Below are positions 1 through 7,922 of a stretch of 64,000 nt of DNA, in pieces; the first letter of the stretch is position 1, and every line of letters begins with the position of its first letter. The stretch is from positions 24,356 through 88,355 of the forward strand of contig CAZBBX010000005.1 in assembly GCA_964490325.1 (NCBI GenBank), in the 5' to 3' direction. The position numbers and the translations under genes were made by a program. The notes under the pieces were generated by a model that made no database searches, was not told the origin of the DNA, and was given only the letters and a program-made list of their open reading frames with translations. Source of the DNA: DAOPJM01 sp964490325. Its GTDB lineage: Bacteria > Bacillota > Clostridia > Christensenellales > CAG-138.

Positions 1-1
1 C

Positions 2-187
2 GCGGCCATGACCCTGCTGGAGTCGGGCATGCACATCTATGAAGCGCCCCTGATCGGCGTCATTTCGTACTATGCGTTCTGCCGCAGCGAGGACGCGGTC
101 TTAACGAACTATTTGGATGAGTATCTGTATGAACGATCGGAGGACGGCAGCCTTGCGGAGCTGTACAAGCGCTTTGACATTGCCTAA
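2..187 (+). CDS. C-terminal end of an unidentified protein (truncated by the window edge)
   Basis: An open frame runs from base 2 to the TAA at 185-187 and gives about 61 residues ending DGSLAELYKRFDIA; its start lies outside the window. The frame uses the same GC-rich codons as its neighbours and stops seven bases before the convergent LuxR-type gene, so it is probably the real 3' end of a gene. The ending (short acidic stretch, then SLAELYKRF) loosely resembles the last helix of some periplasmic solute-binding proteins, but that is not enough to name it. I do not recognise the family. Confidence 0.55.
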   Translation, partial: AAMTLLESGMHIYEAPLIGVISYYAFCRSEDAVLTNYLDEYLYERSEDGSLAELYKRFDIA

Positions 188-193
188 TACCGA

Positions 194-1357
194 TCAAAGG
201 ATATAGTGCGCCAGTTCGCGCCGCTGCTTGATGAACAATTTGTCATAGACGCCGCTTAGGATGGCCTTCACGCTGCTCTCGGACAGCTTGACGCGCTCAG
301 CGATCTCGGCGTTGCTGCAGCCGTAGCGCGCCGAAGACGCGATCTGATACTCGCGGCGGGTCAGGATGAGCGTTACATTGTCCCGCGCCAGCTCGTTATG
401 GACGCTGATCCAGTTGCCCCAGGTCTGCTCCGACTGCAACAGGATCTTTTCCTGCAGCTCGGGCGCAACACGCAAAAGCGAGGTCTCGATCAGTCCGTTG
501 GATGGAACTAAGTTTTCGGCAAAGGGCGTGGTGATCCCGTCGGGCAGCGCAAGCTCCATGGCGTGCTCCACATGCCTCTGGGCGCGGACGGGGTCGTTGA
601 GCAGCTGCGCAGCCTGCGAAGCCATCAGCAGCAGGTAGACCTCGGAAATGGTATAGCCCTTCTCGCGCCAACGCAGCGCCAGCGCCGTCTCGGCCACCGC
701 CAGCATGGCTTCCGGCTTGTTTTGCGAATGCAGGTACTTGGTGTACAGGTACAGCGCCATGGGCAGCATTTCGGGTGTAAGCACATCGAAGCGGCGATCC
801 GTGAACCAGCTCGGCAGGTTCTGCGGTGCAAACAGGCTGACGGAGATGTTCAGGATCGCCAGCTCCGCGATCCTGCGCTCGATACAGTCCTCCGCATAGC
901 GCCTTTGGATCGCCTTCAGCGCATCCATGGCCTTGCGATAGCCCGTATAATCGCCCACGCTGATGCTTGCGATCGCGCTGACATTGCAGGCCGTGACATA
1001 GAGGGGGCTGTCCGTGCGCGTGATGCGCTGCGCCGTGGCGGCATAGGCAAAGTCGCCCCGCATATAGGCCAGCTCGCAGCGCAGCTCTCGCTCGGCGGCG
1101 GCGTGCTGCTGCTGCGGGAGGACGTCGGCATGACCCGACTCCATGCGCAGATAGGTCGTAAGAAGCGTTGGATACAGAGTGTCATCGGCGTCGGTGCGGC
1201 GGCGGGGATCGCCGGGCTTTTTGCAGTTTGCGGGGATAAGCCATTGTCCGCCCAGCTGCTCCGCTCCTGCGATGCGTCCCTCCGACAGCAGCTTTTGCAC
1301 CCTGCGCGGCGTAACGCCCCATTTGTCTGCAACTTCTTTAACGGAGATCCAATCCAT
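194..1357 (-). CDS. LuxR-type (C-terminal HTH) transcriptional regulator
   Basis: 387 residues. The N-terminus (about 1-45, starting MDWISVKEVADKWGVTPRRV) looks like an excisionase/MerR-type helix-turn-helix. The middle is helical and alanine/leucine-rich, TPR-like. The last 60 residues are a GerE/LuxR helix-turn-helix (LTRREYQIASS, SNAEIAERVKLSESSVK). LuxR-type regulators with a helical sensor region are common in Clostridia and usually control one nearby locus; no ligand can be read from this sequence. The gene is convergent with the truncated gene at the left edge and has its own promoter upstream, so it is probably monocistronic. Having a DNA-binding motif at both ends is uncommon. The family call is solid; the target is unknown. 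Confidence 0.8.
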   Translation of the reverse strand: MDWISVKEVADKWGVTPRRVQKLLSEGRIAGAEQLGGQWLIPANCKKPGDPRRRTDADDTLYPTLLTTYLRMESGHADVLPQQQHAAAERELRCELAYMRGDFAYAATAQRITRTDSPLYVTACNVSAIASISVGDYTGYRKAMDALKAIQRRYAEDCIERRIAELAILNISVSLFAPQNLPSWFTDRRFDVLTPEMLPMALYLYTKYLHSQNKPEAMLAVAETALALRWREKGYTISEVYLLLMASQAAQLLNDPVRAQRHVEHAMELALPDGITTPFAENLVPSNGLIETSLLRVAPELQEKILLQSEQTWGNWISVHNELARDNVTLILTRREYQIASSARYGCSNAEIAERVKLSESSVKAILSGVYDKLFIKQRRELAHYIL

Positions 1358-1387
1358 TTCCCTAAGCCCTTTTCATGATATGCAATA

Positions 1388-1416
1388 AGTATATACGGAA
1401 CTGCGAATAAAAGCAA
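1388..1416 (-). promoter_or_regulatory. Promoter of the LuxR-type regulator gene
   Basis: On the minus strand TTGCTT (1411-1416) and TATACT (1388-1393) are separated by exactly 17 bases. The predicted transcript starts about 25 bases before the ATG at 1357. Confidence 0.55.
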
Positions 1417-1503
1417 GCCGCGCTTCCCCCCAAATTCGACGGATTTTGTGCGGGAACGCCGAAAGCTTCACGGCGATATGCAGCGTTGTCCCCTAACATG
1501 GGA

Positions 1504-1537
1504 AAAGGGGCTTGACACGCTGCCAAGCCCCCGTTTT
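1504..1537 (-). terminator. Intrinsic terminator, symmetrical (works in either direction)
   Basis: An 8-bp stem (GGGGCTTG / CAAGCCCC) is flanked by AAAA on the left and GTTTTT on the right. It lies just downstream of the minus-strand zinc-ribbon gene that ends at 1567. Confidence 0.75.
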
Positions 1538-1566
1538 TAGGATCGATCTTTGCTTTTACAAAGCGC

Positions 1567-2049
1567 CTATTTCATCAACTTCCACTCGCCGATGATGGGC
1601 AGCTTTTTCTTCTTGCCCTTGAGGGCGTTGACGATGCCGATGATCGCCAGCACGGTCACGGCGATGCTCAGAAGCCAAATGATGAGGGAGATGTACCAAG
1701 GGGTCTGCGTCACCTCCACAGGAATGCCCCATATCTCTTTGACCGTGGTGACCTTGATGAGGTTGAGCAAAATATCCACGATGCAATAGCCGACCCACAC
1801 GATGAACAGGTTGAAGCCCTGCTTGGCGTGGTACTGCGCGTAGGCGGAACCCTTGCGCGCATACAGCGGAATGAACACCAACGGCCCCAAATAGGCCAGC
1901 ACTGCCATCCACTTGTTGTCCTCGTAGTCCTTTGTCCGCTCGTCCGACGGCGCAGCCTGATGCTCCGCTGCTTCTACCGGCGCTCCGCAGTTGGAGCAAA
2001 ACGTGGAATCCTCTTCCAGCTTCGCACCGCATTTGTTGCAAAATGCCAT
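1567..2049 (-). CDS. Zinc-ribbon membrane protein, DUF4870-like
   Basis: 160 residues. The N-terminus carries a zinc ribbon with two CxxC knuckles (CNKC and CSNC). After an acidic linker come about three membrane helices: one near 47-62 (MAVLAYLGPLVFIPLY), one around 75-95, and one in the C-terminal third before a basic LKGKKKK stretch. This arrangement matches the Tic20-like DUF4870 family with an added zinc ribbon, frequent in Clostridia, whose function is unknown. It has its own promoter and a terminator, so it is a single-gene unit. The start has a GGGAGG box eight bases upstream. Confidence 0.75.
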   Translation of the reverse strand: MAFCNKCGAKLEEDSTFCSNCGAPVEAAEHQAAPSDERTKDYEDNKWMAVLAYLGPLVFIPLYARKGSAYAQYHAKQGFNLFIVWVGYCIVDILLNLIKVTTVKEIWGIPVEVTQTPWYISLIIWLLSIAVTVLAIIGIVNALKGKKKKLPIIGEWKLMK

Positions 2050-2145
2050 TCTGTTGCCCTCCCATTGTTTAGTGTGGCGATCCCGCGAACACCTCTATGG
2101 TCGGCAAGGGTCGCCAACGCATAAACCTTTCGCGATCTCTTTATA

Positions 2146-2174
2146 AATATACTACAGATCTTCGCCGTGTACAA
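2146..2174 (-). promoter_or_regulatory. Promoter of the zinc-ribbon gene
   Basis: On the minus strand TTGTAC (2169-2174) and TATATT (2146-2151) have a 17-base spacer. The leader is about 90 bases long. Confidence 0.55.
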
Positions 2175-2210
2175 TACTTTTGCGCACATCCGAAAGAATT
2201 ATATTCCTTC

Positions 2211-2239
2211 TTGCCGCCTTCCTAAAAAAGTACTATACT
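2211..2239 (+). promoter_or_regulatory. Promoter of the ModE-like gene and dapF
   Basis: TTGCCG (2211-2216) and TATACT (2234-2239) are 17 bases apart. A GGGAGG site follows at 2253-2258, before the ATG at 2264. Confidence 0.65.
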
Positions 2240-2263
2240 GATAAAAAAGCACGGGAGGCGGCT

Positions 2264-2608
2264 ATGGATCAACTGCGCTATACGCTGGTACTGCGTGTGT
2301 ACGGCGAGGAGAAGGTGTTTGGCCCCGGGATAGCGGAGCTGCTGGAAAGGGTGGACGCGCTGCACTCTCTGCGCAAGGCTACGATCGCCATGGGCATGGC
2401 CTACTCCAAGGCGTGGAGCATCATCAAGACTGCCGAAAAGGGCTTGGGCTTTCCGCTGCTGGAGACGGCCACAGGCGGCCGCGGCGGCGGCGGCGCGGAG
2501 CTGACCGAGCGCGCAAGGCGTTTCCTTGCCGCCTATCGGCGCTTTGAGCAGGTCGTGCACGAGTACGCCGATGAGAGCTTTTTGGAACTGTTTGGAGAGG
2601 AATCATGA
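2264..2608 (+). CDS. ModE-type winged-helix transcriptional regulator (DNA-binding domain only)
   Basis: 114 residues, starting MDQLRYTLVLRVYGEEKVFG. The sequence follows the N-terminal winged helix of the molybdate regulator ModE and its LysR-like relatives: LLERVDALHSLRKATIAMGM, SYSKAW-type recognition helix (YSKAWSIIKTAEKGLG), then a TGGRGGGGAELT wing turn. It lacks the C-terminal molybdate-binding (MOP) domains, like many clostridial single-domain relatives. An upstream in-frame start at 2180 is possible, but the GGGAGG box and promoter fix the start at 2264. The stop overlaps the dapF start (ATGA), so the two are translationally coupled; no molybdenum genes are nearby, so a molybdate role is unproven. 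Confidence 0.8.
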   Translation: MDQLRYTLVLRVYGEEKVFGPGIAELLERVDALHSLRKATIAMGMAYSKAWSIIKTAEKGLGFPLLETATGGRGGGGAELTERARRFLAAYRRFEQVVHEYADESFLELFGEES

Positions 2609-3441
2609 AATTTGTAAAAATGCACGGGCTGGGCAACGACTTTGCGCTCATCGACGCACGCTGTCTGCCCGAGACGGACTGGAACGCCCTTGCGCCGCGC
2701 ATGTGCGAGCGCCACACGGGGATAGGCGCGGACGGCCTGCTGCTGCTGCTGCCCTCGGAAACGGCGGATGTGCGGATGCGCATCGTCAACGCGGACGGGA
2801 GCGAGGCCGAAATGTGCGGCAACGGCATCCGCTGCTTTGCCAAGTATGCCTATGAGCGCGGCGCAATCGAGGCGGGCAGGACAAACTTTTCCGTGGAGAC
2901 GGGTGCGGGCGTGATGCGCCCAACGGTGCTTACGGACAAGGGCGTGGTCACGGCGGTGCGCGTGGACATGGGCAAGCCCTTCTTAGAGGCCGACGACGTC
3001 CCCGCACGCTGCGCCAAGGCCGTGGTGGATCGCCCCCTGCTGCTTCCAAACGGCGAGATCGTGCGCGTGACGTCCCTCAGGCTCGGCGTGCCCCATACCA
3101 TCATTTTTGTAAACGACGCCTTGTCCGCCCCCGTGGAGCGGCTCGGCCCCATGGTGGAGCGCGATCCCTTCTATCCGCAGGGGACGAACGTGAACTTCGT
3201 GTCCCGCTTGGACGAGAACACCTATCGCATTCGCACTTGGGAGCGGGGCTGCGGCCCGACCCTTGCCTGCGGCACGGGCGCCTGCTCCGCTGCGGTGGCG
3301 GGCATCCTAAACGGCGACCCGCGGCAGGTGAAGCGCCTGCTGCTGCCATTGGGCGAGCTTACGATCGACTGGGCAAAGGACGAGCATGTGTACATGACCG
3401 GCCCCGCCGCCGAGGTCTATACGGGAGAATGGAACAGCTGA
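2605..3441 (+). CDS. dapF: Diaminopimelate epimerase
   Basis: 278 residues, the normal length. It interconverts LL- and meso-diaminopimelate, the last step before meso-DAP enters peptidoglycan and lysine synthesis, in the cytoplasm. The sequence shows the family start MKFVKMHGLGNDF and the two active-site cysteines in their signatures: C71 in MCGNGIRC and C222 in LACGTGACSA. The start overlaps the preceding regulator gene by four bases (ATGA). Nothing unusual is seen in the protein. Confidence 0.97.
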   Translation: MKFVKMHGLGNDFALIDARCLPETDWNALAPRMCERHTGIGADGLLLLLPSETADVRMRIVNADGSEAEMCGNGIRCFAKYAYERGAIEAGRTNFSVETGAGVMRPTVLTDKGVVTAVRVDMGKPFLEADDVPARCAKAVVDRPLLLPNGEIVRVTSLRLGVPHTIIFVNDALSAPVERLGPMVERDPFYPQGTNVNFVSRLDENTYRIRTWERGCGPTLACGTGACSAAVAGILNGDPRQVKRLLLPLGELTIDWAKDEHVYMTGPAAEVYTGEWNS

Positions 3442-3531
3442 CGGGGCTGCTGCGGGAGCTTCCCTTGCCCCTTGGAGAACCAAGGCGGCAGCGTTACTTT
3501 TTATTGATGATCTGACAGCTTGGAGGATAGT

Positions 3532-4068
3532 ATGGCAAAAAGACAAAAGACCGCATTTGAACAGAGCGCCTCGAAAAGCGAGCTGCTGTGGAAGGATCGC
3601 AAGCGCTACTTGGGCTTGCCCCTCTCCTTCACGCGCTATTCGGTGGACAACGACCGCCTGTATGTGAAGAAGGGCTTCTTCAACACCGAGACCGACGAGG
3701 TGCTGCTCTACCGCATCTTGGACATCCAGTCCAAGCGCAGCTTTGGGCAGAAGCTCTGCGGCGTGGGAACCATCGTTCTATACAACGCCGACGCAAGCGA
3801 CGGCACGCTGGAGCTGAAGAATGTCAAGAAGGTCGATAAGCTGCGCAGCTTTTTGAGCAACATCATCGAGCAGCGCCGCAGCGAAAAGGGCATCACGGGT
3901 CGCGAGATGTACGGCGTAGGCGCAGCCAATATCGGCGGCAGCAACCAGCAAAACGGCGTTGACCGCGATGGGGACGGCATCCCCGACGGACCGATGGCGC
4001 CCCCGCCTCCCCCCGCTCCCTTCCGCGATACCGACGGCGATGGCATTCCCGACAGCATGGGCGCGTAA
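3532..4068 (+). CDS. PH-domain protein with a C-terminal thrombospondin-type-3-like tail
   Basis: 178 residues. Residues about 20-110 (LLWKDRKRYLGLPLSFTRYS through VKKVDKLRSFLS) fit the bacterial PH domain family (bPH2/YdbS-like), usually found in small cytoplasmic or membrane-associated proteins of unknown role. The tail contains two DxDGDGIPD units (DRDGDGIPDG and DTDGDGIPDS) separated by a proline run. Such units bind calcium in thrombospondin type-3 repeats and normally sit in secreted proteins, yet no signal peptide is present here. The start at 3532 is chosen for the GGAGG site at 3522-3526; an in-frame TTG at 3520 overlaps that site. It lies 90 bases after dapF in the same direction. 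Confidence 0.7.
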   Translation: MAKRQKTAFEQSASKSELLWKDRKRYLGLPLSFTRYSVDNDRLYVKKGFFNTETDEVLLYRILDIQSKRSFGQKLCGVGTIVLYNADASDGTLELKNVKKVDKLRSFLSNIIEQRRSEKGITGREMYGVGAANIGGSNQQNGVDRDGDGIPDGPMAPPPPPAPFRDTDGDGIPDSMGA

Positions 4069-4221
4069 GCGCCAAGCGCTCTTTGACCGCGGCAGCCGCC
4101 GCTTACCTGCTTAACGGTGTTTTTCGCGCATAAGCCGCCGCGGATCTGCCCGCAAAAGCGGCTTCTTGCTTTTTCTTGCGAAAATCCCGCCTCTTTTTCG
4201 GAAAATTCCTGCTGTCGGTGG

Positions 4222-4250
4222 TTGACAAAAGGACTTGAAATCGGTACAAT
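4222..4250 (+). promoter_or_regulatory. Promoter of yceD-rpmF
   Basis: A perfect TTGACA (4222-4227) and TACAAT (4245-4250) are 17 bases apart, just upstream of a GGAG site and the ATG at 4275. Confidence 0.8.
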
Positions 4251-4274
4251 AACTGTTGGCTTTAGGAGTAGCGC

Positions 4275-4790
4275 ATGGAATTGTGGATCGAGGAAGCGCG
4301 TAAGCGCAACGGCGAAATATTTCCCTTCACCCTCCGCGAGCGGTTGACGGACACGGACTACGGTACGCGTTCCCTCCGCTTTGTGGACGAGCTGACGCTG
4401 AACGGACAGTTCCGTTTCGACGGCAAGGCTTTCTTGGTGGAGGCGCAGGCCGCCGTATCCTACGAGGCCGTCTGCGCTCGCTGCAACAGGACGTTCACCC
4501 AGCCGCTGGAATTTGCTCTTTCGGAGCGATTTGTGCGGCAAGGCACGGCTTTGGACGATGATGCGGAAAGCTACCCCTGCGAGGGCGATCACATCGATCT
4601 GACGCAGGCGGTGCTGGACAATCTGTTCCTCAACCTGCCGCTTGTCGAGCTGTGCAAGCCCGACTGCAAGGGTCTGTGCCCCGTGTGCGGCTGCGACCGC
4701 AACGAGCAAAGCTGCGGCTGCTCCGAAGGTCCGAGAAACAGCGCCTTTGATGCGCTGCTTCAATGGCAGAACGAAAATAAGGAGGTGTAA
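4275..4790 (+). CDS. yceD: YceD family (DUF177) protein, ribosome-associated
   Basis: 171 residues. It has the YceD/DUF177 pattern: a beta-rich N-terminal half, a central CARCNRTF with the first cysteine pair, and a C-terminal LCKPDCKGLCPVCG cluster. The family sits almost universally in front of rpmF and has been linked to 23S rRNA/50S maturation. Here rpmF follows two bases after the stop, so the pair forms one operon behind a strong promoter. A rich set of cysteines near the C-terminus suggests bound metal; that part is inferred. Confidence 0.9.
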   Translation: MELWIEEARKRNGEIFPFTLRERLTDTDYGTRSLRFVDELTLNGQFRFDGKAFLVEAQAAVSYEAVCARCNRTFTQPLEFALSERFVRQGTALDDDAESYPCEGDHIDLTQAVLDNLFLNLPLVELCKPDCKGLCPVCGCDRNEQSCGCSEGPRNSAFDALLQWQNENKEV

Positions 4791-4792
4791 TC

Positions 4793-4990
4793 ATGGCAGT
4801 ACCCAAGACAAAAACATCCAAGGCAAGGCGGAACTCGCGTCGTGCGAGTAACTTTAAGCTCGAACAGCCCAACATGATGGAGTGCCCTCAGTGTCACGAG
4901 CTGAAGCCCGCTCATACCGTGTGCAAGAGCTGCGGGTATTACGATGGCGCGCAAGTCATCGACATGGACAAGAAGGATAAAAAAGACTGA
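4793..4990 (+). CDS. rpmF: 50S ribosomal protein L32
   Basis: 65 residues. It starts MAVPKTKTSKARRNSRR, the standard L32 opening, and contains the four-cysteine zinc knuckle (CPQC and CKSCG), so it is the zinc-binding (C+) form. It is a structural protein of the large ribosomal subunit. It is cotranscribed with yceD; an AGGAGG site lies at the end of yceD. Two terminators follow. Confidence 0.97.
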   Translation: MAVPKTKTSKARRNSRRASNFKLEQPNMMECPQCHELKPAHTVCKSCGYYDGAQVIDMDKKDKKD

Positions 4991-5070
4991 TCCATGAAGC
5001 ACCGCCCATCCAAATTCGGGGCTGTCTTACGGAGACGCTAAGGCAGTCCTGTTTTCTGTACACGCACATT

Positions 5071-5094
5071 GCGCCCCGACAGGGCGCTTTTTTT
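5071..5094 (+). terminator. Intrinsic terminator after rpmF (first of two)
   Basis: GCGCCC-type stem (GCGCCCCGACAGGGCGC) followed by seven or more T. Confidence 0.8.
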
Positions 5095-5143
5095 GCCGTC
5101 AAAGACGGCTTCGTCAAAGCTTTGACCTTTTGATGAGGTGGCC

Positions 5144-5165
5144 GCGCCCGCAGGGGCGCTTTTTT
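5144..5165 (+). terminator. Second intrinsic terminator after rpmF
   Basis: A short GCGCCC / GGGGCGC stem around CGCA is followed by a run of six T. It lies 50 bases after the first terminator and acts in the same direction. Confidence 0.7.
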
Positions 5166-5182
5166 GTTGCGCATGCACGACG

Positions 5183-5216
5183 CCAAAATACAACGAAGGA
5201 CTGCCGCTGGCAGTCC
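5183..5216 (-). terminator. Probable terminator of gdhA
   Basis: Perfect 8-bp stem GGACTGCC / GGCAGTCC with a 3-base loop at 5198-5216. On the minus strand it is followed by a T-rich TTCGTTGTATTTT. It lies 70 bases downstream of the gdhA stop. Confidence 0.55.
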
Positions 5217-5283
5217 CCCGAAGCAATAGAGGATATTATCGATTCACGAGCCTGCGTTGCCGCCGACTCCTTGGATCGCTTGG

Positions 5284-6630
5284 TTAGACGAGACCCTGCG
5301 CCATCATGGCGTCAGCGACCTTCTTGAAGCCTGCGATGTTCGCGCCTGCGACCAGGTTATAGCCCAGACCGCATTCTTCGGCAGCCTTCATGGAGGAGTC
5401 GTGGATGTTGACCATGATGTTGTGCAGCATCTTGTCGACTTCCTCGGCGCTCCAGCTCAGGCGCTCGGAGTTCTGGCTCATCTCCAGACCGGACACGGCC
5501 ACGCCGCCTGCGTTGACCGCCTTGGACGGGGCGACCACAAGGCCCTTGTTCATCAGGAAGTACAGCGCCTCGTTGGTGGTGGGCATGTTGGCGACCTCGA
5601 TGTAGTACTTGGTGCCGTTGCCAAGGATCTGCTCGGCTTCCTTCATGCCGATCTCGTTTTGGAACGCGCAGGGCATGCAGATGTCCGCCTTGTGACCCCA
5701 AGGCTTTTCCTTCGGGAAGAAGGCCACGCCGAACTTCTCGGCGTAATCCTGCACGCGGTTGCGGCCGCTGCTGCGCATTTCGACCATGTAGTCGAACTTT
5801 TCCTGCGTGGCAACGCCGTCGGGATCGTAGATGTAGCCGTCGGGACCCGCAAGCGTGACGACCTTGCCGCCCAGCTCTGCGACCTTCTTGCAGACGCCCC
5901 AGCTCACATTGCCGAAGCCGGAGATGGCGATCTGCTTGCCCACGATGCTGTCGTGCTCGTGCTTGAGGACTTCGCACAGGTAGTATACCGCGCCGTAGCC
6001 GGTGGCTTCGGGACGAATGAGGCTGCCGCCGAAGCTGGGGCCCTTGCCCGTCAACACGCCGTTTTCAAAGCCGTTGCGGATGCGCTTGTACTGCCCAAAG
6101 AGGAAGCCGATCTCGCGGCCGCCCACGCCGATGTCGCCTGCGGGGACGTCGATGTTGGGGCCGATGTGGCGCTGCAGCTCGGTCATAAAGGACTGGCAGA
6201 AGCGCATGATCTCCATGTCGGACTTGCCGTTGGGATCAAAGTCGGAACCGCCCTTGCCGCCGCCCATGGGCAGGGTGGTCAGGCTGTTCTTGAAGGTCTG
6301 CTCGAAGCCCAAGAACTTCATGACGGACAGATTCACATGCGACGCAAAACGCAGGCCGCCCTTGTAAGGCCCGATGGCGCTGTTGAACTGCACACGGAAG
6401 CCGCGGTTCACGCGCACCTTTCCCTCGTCATCCATCCAAGGAACGCGGAATTCAATGACGCGCTCCGGCTCGACCAGCCGCTCGAGCAAGCCCGCTTTTT
6501 CGTATTCGGGATGCTTGTCAACGACCACTTCAAGGCTCTTGAGCACTTCTTCGACTGTCTGCAAAAATTCAGGCTCGTGCGCATCGCGCTTCTTGACCAT
6601 TTCCAACACGCGTTCGGTATAGCTGTTCAT
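5284..6630 (-). CDS. gdhA: NADP-type glutamate dehydrogenase
   Basis: 448 residues, matching the hexameric NADP-dependent GDH family (about 447-450). It makes glutamate from 2-oxoglutarate and ammonium in the cytoplasm, or the reverse. Visible signatures are GPYKGGLRFA, LPMGGGKGG with the catalytic-site lysines, PAGDIGVGGREIG, and the nucleotide-binding ISGFGNVSWG. The start at 6630 (MNSYTERVLE) is chosen because GGAGG lies 7 bases upstream; the longer in-frame extension has no ribosome site and would run into the promoter. It is transcribed alone from a TTGACA promoter. Confidence 0.97.
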   Translation of the reverse strand: MNSYTERVLEMVKKRDAHEPEFLQTVEEVLKSLEVVVDKHPEYEKAGLLERLVEPERVIEFRVPWMDDEGKVRVNRGFRVQFNSAIGPYKGGLRFASHVNLSVMKFLGFEQTFKNSLTTLPMGGGKGGSDFDPNGKSDMEIMRFCQSFMTELQRHIGPNIDVPAGDIGVGGREIGFLFGQYKRIRNGFENGVLTGKGPSFGGSLIRPEATGYGAVYYLCEVLKHEHDSIVGKQIAISGFGNVSWGVCKKVAELGGKVVTLAGPDGYIYDPDGVATQEKFDYMVEMRSSGRNRVQDYAEKFGVAFFPKEKPWGHKADICMPCAFQNEIGMKEAEQILGNGTKYYIEVANMPTTNEALYFLMNKGLVVAPSKAVNAGGVAVSGLEMSQNSERLSWSAEEVDKMLHNIMVNIHDSSMKAAEECGLGYNLVAGANIAGFKKVADAMMAQGLV

Positions 6631-6682
6631 GCGATCCTCCACTAAAACTTGCATTTTCGGCCAAACATGACCGATCAGTTTC

Positions 6683-6710
6683 ATCATATCACTTTTTGCC
6701 CTCTTGTCAA
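6683..6710 (-). promoter_or_regulatory. Promoter of gdhA
   Basis: On the minus strand a perfect TTGACA (6705-6710) and TATGAT (6683-6688) have a 16-base spacer. Confidence 0.75.
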
Positions 6711-6879
6711 TCGACGCAAAGCCCCGCGGACAAGCGTTTTGAGAATATATTTAATCATATCCAAAAAGAGGGAAAACCCGCACAAAAGCGCCGTCCGAAG
6801 CGCCGCTTCCCGCATGAAAATTCGCCGCCCCGCCGCCCCCTGAACGCGTCCGTGCCCGCAGGTGAAATGCCGTTTTTCC
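6711..6879. other. Divergent intergenic stretch between gdhA and the restriction locus
   Basis: The gap between the gdhA and restriction-subunit starts is about 307 bases and carries a promoter at each end. Between them I see no convincing reading frame, repeat or operator, only GC-rich sequence without a strong hairpin. Confidence 0.5.
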
Positions 6880-6908
6880 TTTACTATCTTTGCGAACCAT
6901 GCTAAAAT
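6880..6908 (+). promoter_or_regulatory. Promoter of the restriction-modification locus
   Basis: TTTACT (6880-6885) and TAAAAT (6903-6908) have a 17-base spacer. Purine-rich sequence with a GGGGTGG-like ribosome site precedes the ATG at 6938. The -35 is weak. Confidence 0.5.
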
Positions 6909-6937
6909 AGGAGAAAAGCAGAGCGTGGGGTGGAAAA

Positions 6938-7918
6938 ATGCAGGCCATTGCATCGCAGCAGATCGACGTGAAGGAAAATGGGCTTGCCGCATTGTCGTTG
7001 AGCATTCTTGGAGTACTGCTGGCAGATAAGACGACCGGCAGCAACATCCTGTGGGCGACCGATGATTACGCCGCAAACGGCGAGGGCTATCGCAGCACCG
7101 AGCGGATCGAGATCTCCAAGATCACCGGTGCGCATGGGGAGCTCATACGCCCCCGCGTACAAAAGACCAGCGACAAAAAGCAAACGCGCATTCGCAACAT
7201 GGCGGAGGTCTTCACGCCGTCATGGGTATGCAACAAGCAAAACAATCTCATTGACAGCGCTTGGTTTTCGCGGGAAGCCGTTTTTAACACAGAGACGGAC
7301 GGCGCTTGGATCCCGTCTGCCGAGCCGATCGCCTTTGAAAGCACAGGGAAGAAGACTTGGGAACGGTACGTTGCTGCGCAGCGCATTGAGATCACCTGCG
7401 GCGAAGCGCCCTACCTTGCGAGCCGCTATGACACGGTAAGCGGCGCTCCCATTCCGCTGCAGGCGCGCATCGGGCTGCTGGATCGAAAGCTGCGCGTGGT
7501 CAATGAAAACGCAAAGGACGACGCCGACTGGCTGCACCACTCGATCCGCGCCTTTCAGAGCGTGTACGGATTTGAGTTTCAAGGCGACAATTTGCTGTTG
7601 GCGCGGGAGAACCTTTTGCAAAGCTTCATCGACTACTACACGGCACGCATGCAGCAAGCCCCGTCTGTCAAGCTTTTGCGGATCATCGCCAACATCATCG
7701 CGTGGAATATTTGGCAGATGGACGGCCTTAAATATGTAGTCCCCTACAGCTGCCACGATGAAAAGTCCGTCACCTCTCTGCTTGGGACTACCGAGACCTT
7801 TCCCTGCCCCGGCTGTAGAAGCAACAACATGCACAGGCATAACGGAGTCTATTGCAGGGTCATGGATTGGCGTTCCAAGAGGAGCGTTCGGTTCATCGAC
7901 ATGATAAAAGCGAGGTAG
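6938..7918 (+). CDS. Restriction-modification subunit resembling an adenine methylase without the catalytic NPPY motif
   Basis: 326 residues. I recognise the family found next to Eco57I-type fusion enzymes and often labelled restriction endonuclease subunit M. Seen here are a motif-X-like AEVFTPSWV (89-97), a motif-I-like EITCGEAPYL (151-160), a motif-II-like YGFEFQGDNLLLA (210-222) and a C-terminal CPGC (290-293) followed by H/H/C residues that could bind zinc. No NPPY/DPPY motif IV is visible, so on its own it is unlikely to transfer methyl groups. The next gene starts four bases after the stop, so the two are coexpressed. I infer a structural, AdoMet-sensing or specificity role for this subunit; that is not demonstrated. 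Confidence 0.7.
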   Translation: MQAIASQQIDVKENGLAALSLSILGVLLADKTTGSNILWATDDYAANGEGYRSTERIEISKITGAHGELIRPRVQKTSDKKQTRIRNMAEVFTPSWVCNKQNNLIDSAWFSREAVFNTETDGAWIPSAEPIAFESTGKKTWERYVAAQRIEITCGEAPYLASRYDTVSGAPIPLQARIGLLDRKLRVVNENAKDDADWLHHSIRAFQSVYGFEFQGDNLLLARENLLQSFIDYYTARMQQAPSVKLLRIIANIIAWNIWQMDGLKYVVPYSCHDEKSVTSLLGTTETFPCPGCRSNNMHRHNGVYCRVMDWRSKRSVRFIDMIKAR

Positions 7919-7922
7919 AGCC

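Noticed and set aside
3429..3515. 28-codon frame between dapF and the PH gene
   Set aside because: It begins inside dapF, has poor spacing to its GGGAG box, and shows no conserved pattern.
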